From: Chlamydiota bacterium
Lineage (GTDB): Bacteria; Chlamydiota; Chlamydiia; Chlamydiales; SM23-39
Assembly (NCBI GenBank): GCA_021772165.1
Contig: JAJFMM010000002.1
Location: 1 to 19,138 of the forward strand
Reading direction: 5' to 3'
DNA: 19,138 nt
In this document: positions 1-6,196 of the stretch, in pieces
Position numbering within the stretch: position 1 is the first letter of the stretch
Layout of the letters: each line of letters starts with the position of its first letter
Position numbers and translations under genes: made by a program
The notes under the pieces: model-generated
Databases searched by the model: none
Told to the model about the DNA's origin: nothing
The model's input: only the letters and a program-made list of their open reading frames with translations

Positions 1-174
1 CGCAAAGAGACAGTCTTTACGAAGAAGTACCTTACTCCGAATAGTATCGAAGAGAAGATGCTGAAGATGAAGCAAGTAAAGCAGAGTGCCGCGGATCAAA
101 TTCTTGATCACGGCACTCCGACAGGAGAAGAGATGAGCTCAGATGAGTGGTTTAGCCTCTTAGAAGAAAACTAA
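1..174 (+). CDS. SNF2-family helicase, C-terminal end (partial)
   Basis: The open frame runs in from the left edge and stops with TAA at 172-174, giving 57 residues. The segment SIEEKMLKMKQVKQ (residues 15-28) matches the end of helicase domain 2 in SNF2/SWI2 ATPases, where a 'TIEEKI..L...K' motif precedes a short C-terminal tail. SNF2 proteins use ATP hydrolysis to translocate on DNA and remodel protein-DNA complexes; chlamydiae carry such helicases. The tail ends in an acidic stretch (DEWFSLLEEN). Only the last part of the protein is in the window, so the Walker motifs cannot be checked. Its last four bases overlap the end of the convergent small gene on the other strand. Confidence 0.75.
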   Translation, partial: RKETVFTKKYLTPNSIEEKMLKMKQVKQSAADQILDHGTPTGEEMSSDEWFSLLEEN

Positions 175-401
175 TCAAAGTCTGTTTCTTCAATGATGCG
201 TTTTTCTTTGCTGCTGCGGCCACCCTCTTCTTTACCTTTGTCACTCTCGAGCATTTCTAAGGCCGCTGATTTCAAGGTCTTCAGTCCCTCCGCAAAGCCT
301 AAGGCGCGTGCTAGTTGATCGAGGTAGTGGATTTCCGCTGCAAGTTGGTCGTTGATGGTCTCTAGTTTAGCGAGCTTTTTAACGAGATCTTTGTTTTTCA
401 T
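171..401 (-). CDS. Small coiled-coil hypothetical protein (76 aa)
   Basis: I do not recognise a named family. The first half (residues 1-40) is a leucine-rich amphipathic helix with heptad spacing (LVKKLAKLETINDQLAAEI), suggesting a coiled coil. The C-terminal third is highly charged (DKGKEEGG, SKEKRIIEETDFD) and probably disordered. It has no signal peptide or membrane segment, so it is probably cytosolic. The start is supported by a strong Shine-Dalgarno, GGAGG, four bases before the ATG. The gene converges with the SNF2 gene and overlaps its stop by four bases. That tight packing and the good ribosome site argue for a real gene despite the small size. Confidence 0.6.
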   Translation of the reverse strand: MKNKDLVKKLAKLETINDQLAAEIHYLDQLARALGFAEGLKTLKSAALEMLESDKGKEEGGRSSKEKRIIEETDFD

Positions 402-631
402 ACGTCCTCCAGAGTTACTACTCTCTTAAGATGCAAAACGCGTGCCACGGCAGATAATCATTATGAGGATGATCTGAATAATTCCGGATTCTTCAAGTTC
501 TTGTGTATAATTTTTTCAGAATGTGTGTGTTACAGTTTCCATGTAAATTCCTGGTTGATGGAAATCACGCAACGTGAGAACTTTGTTATTGTCTGCCCCA
601 TGCAATACTTGGGTGCTAACTAGAGGTAAAT
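402..631. promoter_or_regulatory. Divergent intergenic region with candidate promoter for the Cys-rich lipoprotein
   Basis: This 230 bp spacer separates two divergent genes. A perfect TATAAT at 506-511 could be a -10 box for the rightward lipoprotein gene, but the hexamer at the right distance upstream (TTCCGG, 482-487) is a poor -35. A transcript from it would carry a leader of roughly 115 bases. No clear promoter was found for the leftward gene. No coding sequence is seen here. Confidence 0.35.
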
Positions 632-1117
632 ATGACGAAGAAGTTTTTTCTGAGCAGAAAATGGCTTATGGTGGCTGGCATTCTTTTCCTGTCTGCGGCG
701 TGTCAACCAAAGGCTGATCCATCTCAACAACGTGACTCCAGTAGAGAGCAATATGGACGTTCCTCGCAAAGTAGCGATGGCCGTTCCTCACAAAAAGACG
801 AAGGATGTGGAAGTGCCCCTTGCCCTTGCCCAGCTGAATGTCCTAAGAAAGCAGAGTGTAAAGACAAATGTCCTTGCCCTACCAAAGGCTGCGCTACCCC
901 TTGCCCTCCAAAGAAAGAGTGCAAAGAAGCTTGCCCTTGCCCCGCACCTTGCCCAAAGAAAGGGTGCAAAGACAAGTGCCCTTGTCCTAAAAAGGATTGC
1001 AAATCTTGCTCAGCTGACCCAGTGCAGAAAGCAGAAGGCGCTTTAACTCAAGGCAATGTAATTACAGAAACTCCTGTTTCTGCTGCAAAGAAAACAGTAG
1101 AATCAGCTCAGCTGTAA
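632..1117 (+). CDS. Cysteine-rich envelope lipoprotein with CPCP repeats
   Basis: This 161-residue protein has a lipoprotein signal peptide (basic residues 3-10, hydrophobic 11-23, then LSAAC with the lipidated Cys at 24). The lipobox is slightly atypical because the Leu is at -4 rather than -3. A Ser/Gln-rich linker (about 30-56) follows. The body (59-126) holds 18 cysteines in a repeating CPKK-x-x-CKDKCPCP module, with CPCP at 64, 80, 101 and 116. The tail is Cys-free. Chlamydiae lack a conventional thick cell wall and stiffen their envelope with disulfide-linked cysteine-rich proteins such as OmcA and OmcB; by analogy this is an OmcA-type structural lipoprotein, although the sequence is not alignable to OmcA by eye. 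A metal-binding role is an alternative. AGAGG lies five bases before the ATG, and a good terminator follows. Confidence 0.8.
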   Translation: MTKKFFLSRKWLMVAGILFLSAACQPKADPSQQRDSSREQYGRSSQSSDGRSSQKDEGCGSAPCPCPAECPKKAECKDKCPCPTKGCATPCPPKKECKEACPCPAPCPKKGCKDKCPCPKKDCKSCSADPVQKAEGALTQGNVITETPVSAAKKTVESAQL

Positions 1118-1130
1118 TCTATCCGTTTCA

Positions 1131-1163
1131 GGCTGCTTCGAATGCAAGCAGCCTTTTCTCTTT
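1131..1163 (+). terminator. Rho-independent terminator of the Cys-rich lipoprotein gene
   Basis: A perfect 8 bp stem (GGCTGCTT 1131-1138, AAGCAGCC 1146-1153) with a 7-base loop is followed by TTTTCTCTTT. It lies 14 bases after the lipoprotein stop codon. Confidence 0.85.
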
Positions 1164-1236
1164 GATTCCCGTATCAATTTCTCAAGACGATCTTTGCACT
1201 GCTCTTTCGTAGCTATAGAATGTGGCTGTGAATAGT

Positions 1237-1290
1237 GCGAGGGATGAGATCCCTCGCTTAAGGAAGGCCTGGATAACCCCATTCCTTAAG
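1237..1290. repeat. Two nested inverted repeats, possible decayed end of the palindromic element
   Basis: A perfect 9 bp stem with a 3-base loop (GCGAGGGAT / ATCCCTCGC, 1237-1257) has no T-tract, so it is not a classic terminator. It abuts CTTAAGGAA (1257-1265), which pairs with TTCCTTAAG (1282-1290). The stretch TTAAGGAAGGCCTGGATAA (1258-1276) resembles the terminal arm of repeat copies 1-3 (AAGGAAGCGCTGGGTAATT read from the right arm). It may be the remnant of another copy directly next to copy 1. Confidence 0.5.
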
Positions 1291-1454
1291 GAAACACTGG
1301 GCAATTCATGTTTTCAATCTCGAGGATCAAATCTACTGCGATCGAGTTTTCGGAAGTAGTTAACCGGAAAAAGGTTAACTACTTCCTCCAAACTCGTTCT
1401 CGCTATGATTTGCTCTCCGATCTCAAAAACAGCAATTATCCAGCGTCTCTTTAA
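1286..1454. repeat. Palindromic intergenic element, copy 1 (long form, 169 bp)
   Basis: The left arm GGAAACACTGGGCAATT and the right arm (read on the other strand) AGACGCTGGATAATT are imperfect inverted repeats, and each continues inward to a shared 'caaatc' block. The same sequence recurs at 7378-7497 and 18782-18901. This copy carries about 50 extra bases (1353-1402) absent from the others; together with the flanking bases they include a perfect 14 bp stem, GGAAGTAGTTAACC (1352-1365) with GGTTAACTACTTCC (1373-1386), around a 7-base loop. TTAA stands at both outer edges and may be a target duplication. It sits between the convergent Cys-rich lipoprotein and YwqK-like lipoprotein genes, and the rest of this 348 bp gap holds only the terminator and the small inverted repeats. 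Confidence 0.85.
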
Positions 1455-1465
1455 GTGAGAAGAGA

Positions 1466-2467
1466 TTATTCTGTATCTTCTGTTATGTCTTGAACAGCAG
1501 AAACTTCAGCGATGAATCTTTCCCGGCTGTCTAACATGTCGTATTTGCCTTTTGTCACAGCTTGTCCTTTGTAGAACCATTCTACTTCTGTGGACTCTTC
1601 GCTATGGAATTGGCTCGTTCCATGTTTCTTGTCGGTTTTCCACTCGATCTCTGCAGTGAGGTTGCCCAGATCATCATAATGCAGCTCTACACCATGTTTC
1701 TGGCCGCTTACATAAGGGATCTCGGCAATTTTACCGCCATTGCGGAAGATCGTTTTACACCCATCGAGAATGCCGTGATTCCAGCTGAGCTTCATCAGAG
1801 GTTTGCCTGATGCTGTGTATTTGACCTGTTCACCGTGCAGCTGATAGTCGTGGTAGCGCGAGATGCTGTGTACCTGACCATTTGGATGGTAGCTGGTTCT
1901 CTCTGCAATGATGCCGTCGTGAATGCGATCTGCGTAGAGGCGTGAGCCTGTTCTGTCACGCTTGACGCGCATTCCGAAGCCAGATTCCACTTGAGCTTCA
2001 AGCTCGTGATCCGCTGTGAAGTATTTGCCGTCTTGCAGGAGCTCATCATCGTATTCTTCGATGCTTAGAGGAGCGCCTTTCTCATCCCAATGTGTGATGA
2101 TTTTTCGGTCGTCAAATTCAAACAGCTCTTCGCGAATAGGAATGCCTAGTTCGTCCTGAATCACTTCTTTGAGAAGAGAGCCTTGATCGTAGACAAGTAA
2201 CCTTTCAACAACAGCGCTGTTGGGAAATGTGTAGGTAGTTGTTCCGTGAAGAACTCCGTTTTCAAAAGAACGAGTTACTTTAACTCCGTCTTTGAGAACT
2301 GCGATTGCCTGGCCATCTTGAGATCTTTCGTCCCATTCTTTTTCAGATACGTTGAATCCATACTTGTGTACGAACTGCTGAGAGAGAATATCGCCGTCTT
2401 GATTCGATTGGCAACAGGTGAGTAGTGCGCTTGCTCCAGCGATTGAAAGCCAGAATCCCGATCTCAT
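1466..2467 (-). CDS. YwqK/MORN-repeat lipoprotein
   Basis: This 333-residue protein has a short signal peptide ending in LLTCC, so lipidation at Cys18 or Cys19 is likely and the protein is exported. The middle and C-terminal parts hold tandem MORN_2/YwqK-like units of the pattern 'YHPNGQVHSISRYHDYQLHGEQ', then 'SGKPLMKLSWNHGILDG', 'GGKIAEIPYVSGQKHGVELHY' and 'GNLTAEIEWKTDKKHG'. Such repeats form extended beta sheets. Databases often label the family 'YwqK antitoxin', but no toxin partner is adjacent here and I do not infer one. The true function is unknown; an envelope-exposed beta-repeat surface is reasonable. The start is fixed by GGAGGA just upstream of the ATG, and a TTGCAA/TATGAT promoter lies 30 bases away. 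The 3' end lies 11 bases from repeat copy 1. Confidence 0.75.
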   Translation of the reverse strand: MRSGFWLSIAGASALLTCCQSNQDGDILSQQFVHKYGFNVSEKEWDERSQDGQAIAVLKDGVKVTRSFENGVLHGTTTYTFPNSAVVERLLVYDQGSLLKEVIQDELGIPIREELFEFDDRKIITHWDEKGAPLSIEEYDDELLQDGKYFTADHELEAQVESGFGMRVKRDRTGSRLYADRIHDGIIAERTSYHPNGQVHSISRYHDYQLHGEQVKYTASGKPLMKLSWNHGILDGCKTIFRNGGKIAEIPYVSGQKHGVELHYDDLGNLTAEIEWKTDKKHGTSQFHSEESTEVEWFYKGQAVTKGKYDMLDSRERFIAEVSAVQDITEDTE

Positions 2468-2496
2468 GAGTCCTCCGAGATTTGTGTCAGCATGTG

Positions 2497-2525
2497 ATCA
2501 TAGTCATGCAAACGTCTTATTGCAA
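2497..2525 (-). promoter_or_regulatory. Promoter of the YwqK-like lipoprotein gene
   Basis: Reading leftward, -35 TTGCAA (2520-2525), a 17-base spacer and -10 TATGAT (2497-2502) are followed by a leader of about 23 bases holding the GGAGGA ribosome site. The -35 is palindromic; used rightward, the best -10 at 17 bp is only TACAGC (2543-2548), so a promoter for the rightward NUDT9-like gene from the same hexamer is doubtful. Confidence 0.65.
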
Positions 2526-2662
2526 GGAGGAATCAACTTTAGTACAGCGCTTTCAAATTTTTCTCCGTGGTGTGTGTGGAGAGGCTTGTATTTAAAATTT
2601 AGATACTCTTGTTTTTTAGCTTGCGAAATCTTATCCTTTTTGCAAAAAAAAGGGGTTCAGTT

Positions 2663-3724
2663 ATGGAATGTGGAATAGTAAAAAATACAGTTGATAGCTC
2701 TCTTCCTCAAGAGAGTCAAAACGAGTCTGAAAGTTATTGGGGAATTGTTAAAACGTCTGTAGCGATGGTTGCAGGGGGATGCTTTTTTATGGGCATGGGA
2801 GTGACCTTCGGCGCAACCTGTATTGCTGCAGCACCTCTCTGCGCTACTACAAGAGGGATTGTTCATACCTACAGCAAGTTACCCGACTGTATTAAAGATT
2901 CCGTGTCTAGTACAGCATCTTCTGTGGTCAATAGCCGGGCTGTTCAAACAATTTGTTATCCCTTTCGTATAGCTTGTAATTCTAGCATTGAAGCGGTACT
3001 TAAAAGGTTGCCTGGCGAAGGAGCTCATCCTATTGCAAGAAGCGAGAAGCCTGCAAGCTATCCAGAACGACAGCCTGTAGGGGAATACCAGGTCGCTTGG
3101 GAACTGCCTTTCGCAGACTACAAGCCTTCCTATTATGTTGCGCCGGAAGTTTTAGAAAGTGATTGCGCTGATCCAAAGGAGATGCCTTTGAATCCTAAGG
3201 GAAGGACGGGGTTAGCAGGTAGGGGGATCTTAGAAAAGTGGGGTCCTAATGAAGCGATCCACCAGGTTATTACACGCAACCATCCCGAAACAGGTCGCTT
3301 AGAAATGCTCATGCTGAAACAGGAGAATGCGGGTCAGAAGGAGCTGTTAAACGTCTTGATGCCAGATAATATGAAGGTTGCGGGAGCCATCACTCGTGAG
3401 TTCAAAGAAGGTGCGAATAAGCTGCAATGTTTAGACAATATGACTGTACTTTACAGCGGTTATCTCGATGATCCCAGAAATACGGATAACGCTTGGGTAA
3501 AAACTACTTCAAGGCATCTCCACTTACCTCAAGAAATGATTTCTCGAGAGGCAAAGCGAAGTGTTGAAGAGGGTGAACTAGAAACAGAGTGGGTAGAAAT
3601 CACTCCGGAATTGAATCTCTGCACATCCCACAAGAATTTAGTGGAGCTTGCAATGCTGAACTTTGAAAAAGCCTATGTACCAAAGCCTATCCAAAGCCAG
3701 ATTGAGCAGTTTCTGAAAGTCTAA
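2663..3724 (+). CDS. Membrane-anchored NUDT9-homology (ADP-ribose Nudix-like) protein
   Basis: This 353-residue protein has a polar N-terminus without a signal peptide, a hydrophobic segment at about 31-60 (possibly two short membrane spans), a linker, and from about residue 136 a domain I recognise as NUDT9-like. Matching landmarks recalled from human NUDT9/TRPM2 are 'W..pf.DYKPsYY' (146-158), GRTGLAGRGILEKWGPNEA (180-198), YSGYLDDPRNTDNAW (264-278) and 'EWVEI...L.L..SH' (309-323). NUDT9 hydrolyses ADP-ribose to AMP and ribose 5-phosphate. Here the Nudix box (231-251) is broken: the leading Gly is Val231, the first catalytic Glu is Met237, and REUXEE reads REFKEG with the last Glu as Gly250. 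R245, E246 and E249 remain. The domain may bind ADP-ribose without cleaving it. I chose ATG 2663, with AGGGG seven bases upstream, over an earlier in-frame TTG (2609) that lacks a ribosome site. Confidence 0.8.
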   Translation: MECGIVKNTVDSSLPQESQNESESYWGIVKTSVAMVAGGCFFMGMGVTFGATCIAAAPLCATTRGIVHTYSKLPDCIKDSVSSTASSVVNSRAVQTICYPFRIACNSSIEAVLKRLPGEGAHPIARSEKPASYPERQPVGEYQVAWELPFADYKPSYYVAPEVLESDCADPKEMPLNPKGRTGLAGRGILEKWGPNEAIHQVITRNHPETGRLEMLMLKQENAGQKELLNVLMPDNMKVAGAITREFKEGANKLQCLDNMTVLYSGYLDDPRNTDNAWVKTTSRHLHLPQEMISREAKRSVEEGELETEWVEITPELNLCTSHKNLVELAMLNFEKAYVPKPIQSQIEQFLKV

Positions 3725-3728
3725 ATTA

Positions 3729-3749
3729 GGGGGAGCTCTCTGCTCCCTC
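3729..3749. terminator. Weak bidirectional terminator hairpin between NUDT9-like gene and pheT
   Basis: GGGGGAGC (3729-3736) pairs with GCTCCCTC (3742-3749) over a 5-base loop, with one G-T wobble. It sits between two convergent stop codons (3722-3724 and 3750-3752). There is only a pyrimidine-rich tail, not a solid T-run, on either side. Confidence 0.45.
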
Positions 3750-6128
3750 TTATCCTATTTGTTGAGAAACGTGTGCCATGAGCTTCTCATGGACTGCTTC
3801 CGCTTCTTCGAAGGAGATGGTTTTCAACGGGTCCCGATAGGTAAAGCGTAGTGTTGCGTTGCGTTTTGCTTCTTCTTCAAAAAGATAGAGATCGATCAGT
3901 TCTGCTTTCTCAAAAATAGGGGATTGGAACGAGCGAATCGCATCGAAGAGTTTACTGCAGTGCAGCTCTTGCGGCAGGTTGATCGTCCAGTCTCTCTCGG
4001 TGGCAGGATATTGCGCTAGTGGTTCCATGCTGCGTGTCTTTTTGCAGAGATGCATCAGATGAGACAAGTTGATTTCAGCGAACATCACGCGCTGCTTGAT
4101 GTCGAGCTTGGCGAGTACATTGGGATGTATTTCGCCGAGTGAGCCGATTGTAGTCTCTTTGTGGGTGAGGCTAGCTTGTCGTCCGGGGTGAAAGCTGCTG
4201 TGGTTGCTGGATGAAAATTCACAGGTAATTCCAAGCGTTTCCATCAGAGATTCTACCACACCTTTGAGATCGAAGAAGTCTGTGTCGGAGGGTTTGCGGT
4301 CCCAGTGGTGGGGGCGGCTTTTTCCGTAGAGAGCGATCCCGAGCTGGGGGATTTCGCTGAACGAGCCCTCCTGTTTGAGGTAGATGCGTCCCACTTCAAA
4401 GGTGCTCATCGAGCTGTTCTTCTGGTCGAGGTTGAAGCGGATTGTCTCTAGCATGCCCGGTAGAAGGGATGGTCGTAGAACCGAGTACTCTTCGCTTTTG
4501 GCGTGCAGTACTTGAATCAGCGACGAGGTAGGGTAGAGCAGCTCCGGAGAGAGTTGTGCAAGCGAGGGGCTGATCAAATCGCAATTGAGGATCTCTTGGA
4601 GTCCGAGAGAGACCATACGATTGCGTAGCTCTCTTTCAAACACAAAGAGGGGGTCGTGGGGGAGGTCGGAAACGGTGCAGAGTGGCGTTTTTCTCTCGAT
4701 GTTGTTGTAGCCGTAGAGTCTTGCGATCTCTTCAACGAGGTCGATCTCTTCTCTCAAATCGTTGCGATAGGGTGGCACCACAGCGTGGATGCGCTCTTTT
4801 TCTACCAAGACTTTACAGCCGAGGCGCTTGAGGATCTCGACCATCTCTCCTTGAGAGAGTGTGAGGCCGAGGAGTGTGTTCGCTCTTTCGGGGCGTAGAG
4901 AGACCATGCGCGGCTCGAACTCTGCTCCTTGGATGTCCAGGCGCCCTTTTGCAACCTGGCCTCCGCAGATCTCTACGATGAGCTGTGCGGCTTCATCGAG
5001 GATATCTGCAACGGCATAGAGGTCGGTGCCTTTTTCAAAGCGCTGAGAGCTGTCTGTGCGGATGCCGAGGTATTTGGATGCTTTTCGTACTGCGATTGGA
5101 TCAAAACAGGCAGCTTCAAGAAGTATCGAGCGGCTCGATTCTGAAACGGCGGATTCGTAGCCTCCGAGAATGCCGGCGAGAGCTACGGGTTTTTCAGCGT
5201 CACAAATCAGGAGTGTGTGCGGGGGCACTTGATGCTCGATGCCGTCGAGTCCTTGGAAGGCAATGGTATCATTTTTGGTTTCAACCGAAAGAGTTTTTCC
5301 GGCAATGAGCTGAGCGTCGAATGCGTGGAGGGGCTGTCCCGTTTTAAGCAGGATGTAGTTGGTCGCATCGACGGCGTTATTGATGGGGCGCATGCCGGCG
5401 GAGAGCAAAATCTGCTGCAGCCAGAAAGGCGACGGTCCGATCTTTACGTCTTCGATGAGACGGCAGGTGTAGCGCGGGCAGAGATCAGAGGCGAGGATCT
5501 TGGCTTCAAACTGCTTCTCGATTTGCGAAGAGGCGTTTTCTTTAAGCTGGACTTGAGTGTGTAGTAGCGTCTGCTGGAGAGCGGCGGAGAGCTCGCGAGC
5601 AATACCGAGTGCGCTCATGCAGTGGCCGAGATTGGGTGTCAGTGAGAGTTCGAAAATAGGGTCCCAGAGTCTGCGGGAGAGATCTTCTCCAGGTGCAAAT
5701 TCAGCGGGAAGCTCCAGAATGCCGTCATGATCTCCAGGTATGCCTAGCTCAAAGGCGGAGCAGAGCATGCCGTGGGATTCGACGCCGCGGAGGGTAGCCT
5801 CGCCAATGCGTCTCTCTTTGCCATCTTCGTCGTAGAGCAGAGCGCCCGGTTTTGCAAAGGCAGTCTTTAGGCCGGCGCGACAGTTGGGGGCGCCGCAGAC
5901 GACTTGCCACTCTGTTTTGCCGTCGAAGACCTGCGCGATTTGCAGCTTATTCGCTTCGGGATGGGGGCGGGCGGAGAGAACTTCGCCTGTGATGATTCCG
6001 GAAAAACGAGGGGTCTCATTTTCGATGCCGTCGACTTCGATGCCGAGGAGGGTCAACGTCTCTGCAAGAGAGCTCAGCGGCTCTTCAAGGGGGAGGTAGG
6101 CTCTGATGAGCGAAAGTGGTATTTTCAT
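3750..6128 (-). CDS. pheT: Phenylalanyl-tRNA synthetase beta subunit
   Basis: This 792-residue protein, normal length for PheT, charges tRNA-Phe as the beta half of an alpha2-beta2 enzyme in the cytosol. Domains in order: the N-terminal 'KIPLSLIRAYL', the OB-fold tRNA-binding EMAP-like domain (about 40-150, ending in the PheT hallmark ESHGMLCSAFELGIPGDHDG), the B3/4 editing region, the B5 domain leading to VEEIARLYGYNNIERKTP, the catalytic-like core, and the C-terminal FDX-ACB anticodon-binding domain (YPATERDW... to ...TLRFTYRDPLKTISFEEA). The alpha subunit pheS is not in the window, so the pair is split here. I take ATG 6128 (MKIPLSL) as the start; an upstream in-frame TTG at 6164 falls inside the promoter. 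No Shine-Dalgarno is seen, and the promoter position predicts a leaderless message. Confidence 0.96.
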   Translation of the reverse strand: MKIPLSLIRAYLPLEEPLSSLAETLTLLGIEVDGIENETPRFSGIITGEVLSARPHPEANKLQIAQVFDGKTEWQVVCGAPNCRAGLKTAFAKPGALLYDEDGKERRIGEATLRGVESHGMLCSAFELGIPGDHDGILELPAEFAPGEDLSRRLWDPIFELSLTPNLGHCMSALGIARELSAALQQTLLHTQVQLKENASSQIEKQFEAKILASDLCPRYTCRLIEDVKIGPSPFWLQQILLSAGMRPINNAVDATNYILLKTGQPLHAFDAQLIAGKTLSVETKNDTIAFQGLDGIEHQVPPHTLLICDAEKPVALAGILGGYESAVSESSRSILLEAACFDPIAVRKASKYLGIRTDSSQRFEKGTDLYAVADILDEAAQLIVEICGGQVAKGRLDIQGAEFEPRMVSLRPERANTLLGLTLSQGEMVEILKRLGCKVLVEKERIHAVVPPYRNDLREEIDLVEEIARLYGYNNIERKTPLCTVSDLPHDPLFVFERELRNRMVSLGLQEILNCDLISPSLAQLSPELLYPTSSLIQVLHAKSEEYSVLRPSLLPGMLETIRFNLDQKNSSMSTFEVGRIYLKQEGSFSEIPQLGIALYGKSRPHHWDRKPSDTDFFDLKGVVESLMETLGITCEFSSSNHSSFHPGRQASLTHKETTIGSLGEIHPNVLAKLDIKQRVMFAEINLSHLMHLCKKTRSMEPLAQYPATERDWTINLPQELHCSKLFDAIRSFQSPIFEKAELIDLYLFEEEAKRNATLRFTYRDPLKTISFEEAEAVHEKLMAHVSQQIG

Positions 6129-6135
6129 GGGAAAT

Positions 6136-6164
6136 ATTGTATATCGATGGATGGGTGATTGCAA
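6136..6164 (-). promoter_or_regulatory. pheT promoter, predicted leaderless
   Basis: Leftward -35 TTGCAA (6159-6164), a 17-base spacer and -10 TACAAT (6136-6141, five of six matches) end seven bases before the pheT ATG. A normal start-site distance puts +1 at or next to the A of the ATG, so the mRNA would have essentially no leader. Confidence 0.65.
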
Positions 6165-6187
6165 CCTTTTGCGTTTTACGCTAAATT
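6159..6187 (+). promoter_or_regulatory. LysM-gene promoter sharing the pheT -35 hexamer
   Basis: The same palindromic TTGCAA (6159-6164), read rightward, is followed after exactly 17 bases by TAAATT (6182-6187, four of six matches). The ATG at 6197 is nine bases further, with no ribosome site (tttaattcc), so the leader would be about zero to three bases. Confidence 0.5.
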
Positions 6188-6196
6188 TTTAATTCC

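Noticed and set aside
724..1046. Open frames in other phases through the Cys-rich lipoprotein region on both strands
   Set aside because: They arise from the repetitive Cys/Pro/Lys coding pattern; neither has a ribosome site, and only the forward frame at 632-1117 gives a signal peptide and a sensible repeat.
1466..2467. A toxin-antitoxin system implied by the 'YwqK antitoxin' family label
   Set aside because: No toxin-like gene is adjacent, the protein is a lipoprotein, and the label is used loosely for MORN-type repeats.
2609..2662. Upstream TTG start for the NUDT9-like gene
   Set aside because: It lacks a ribosome site and adds 18 residues; ATG 2663 has AGGGG at a good distance.
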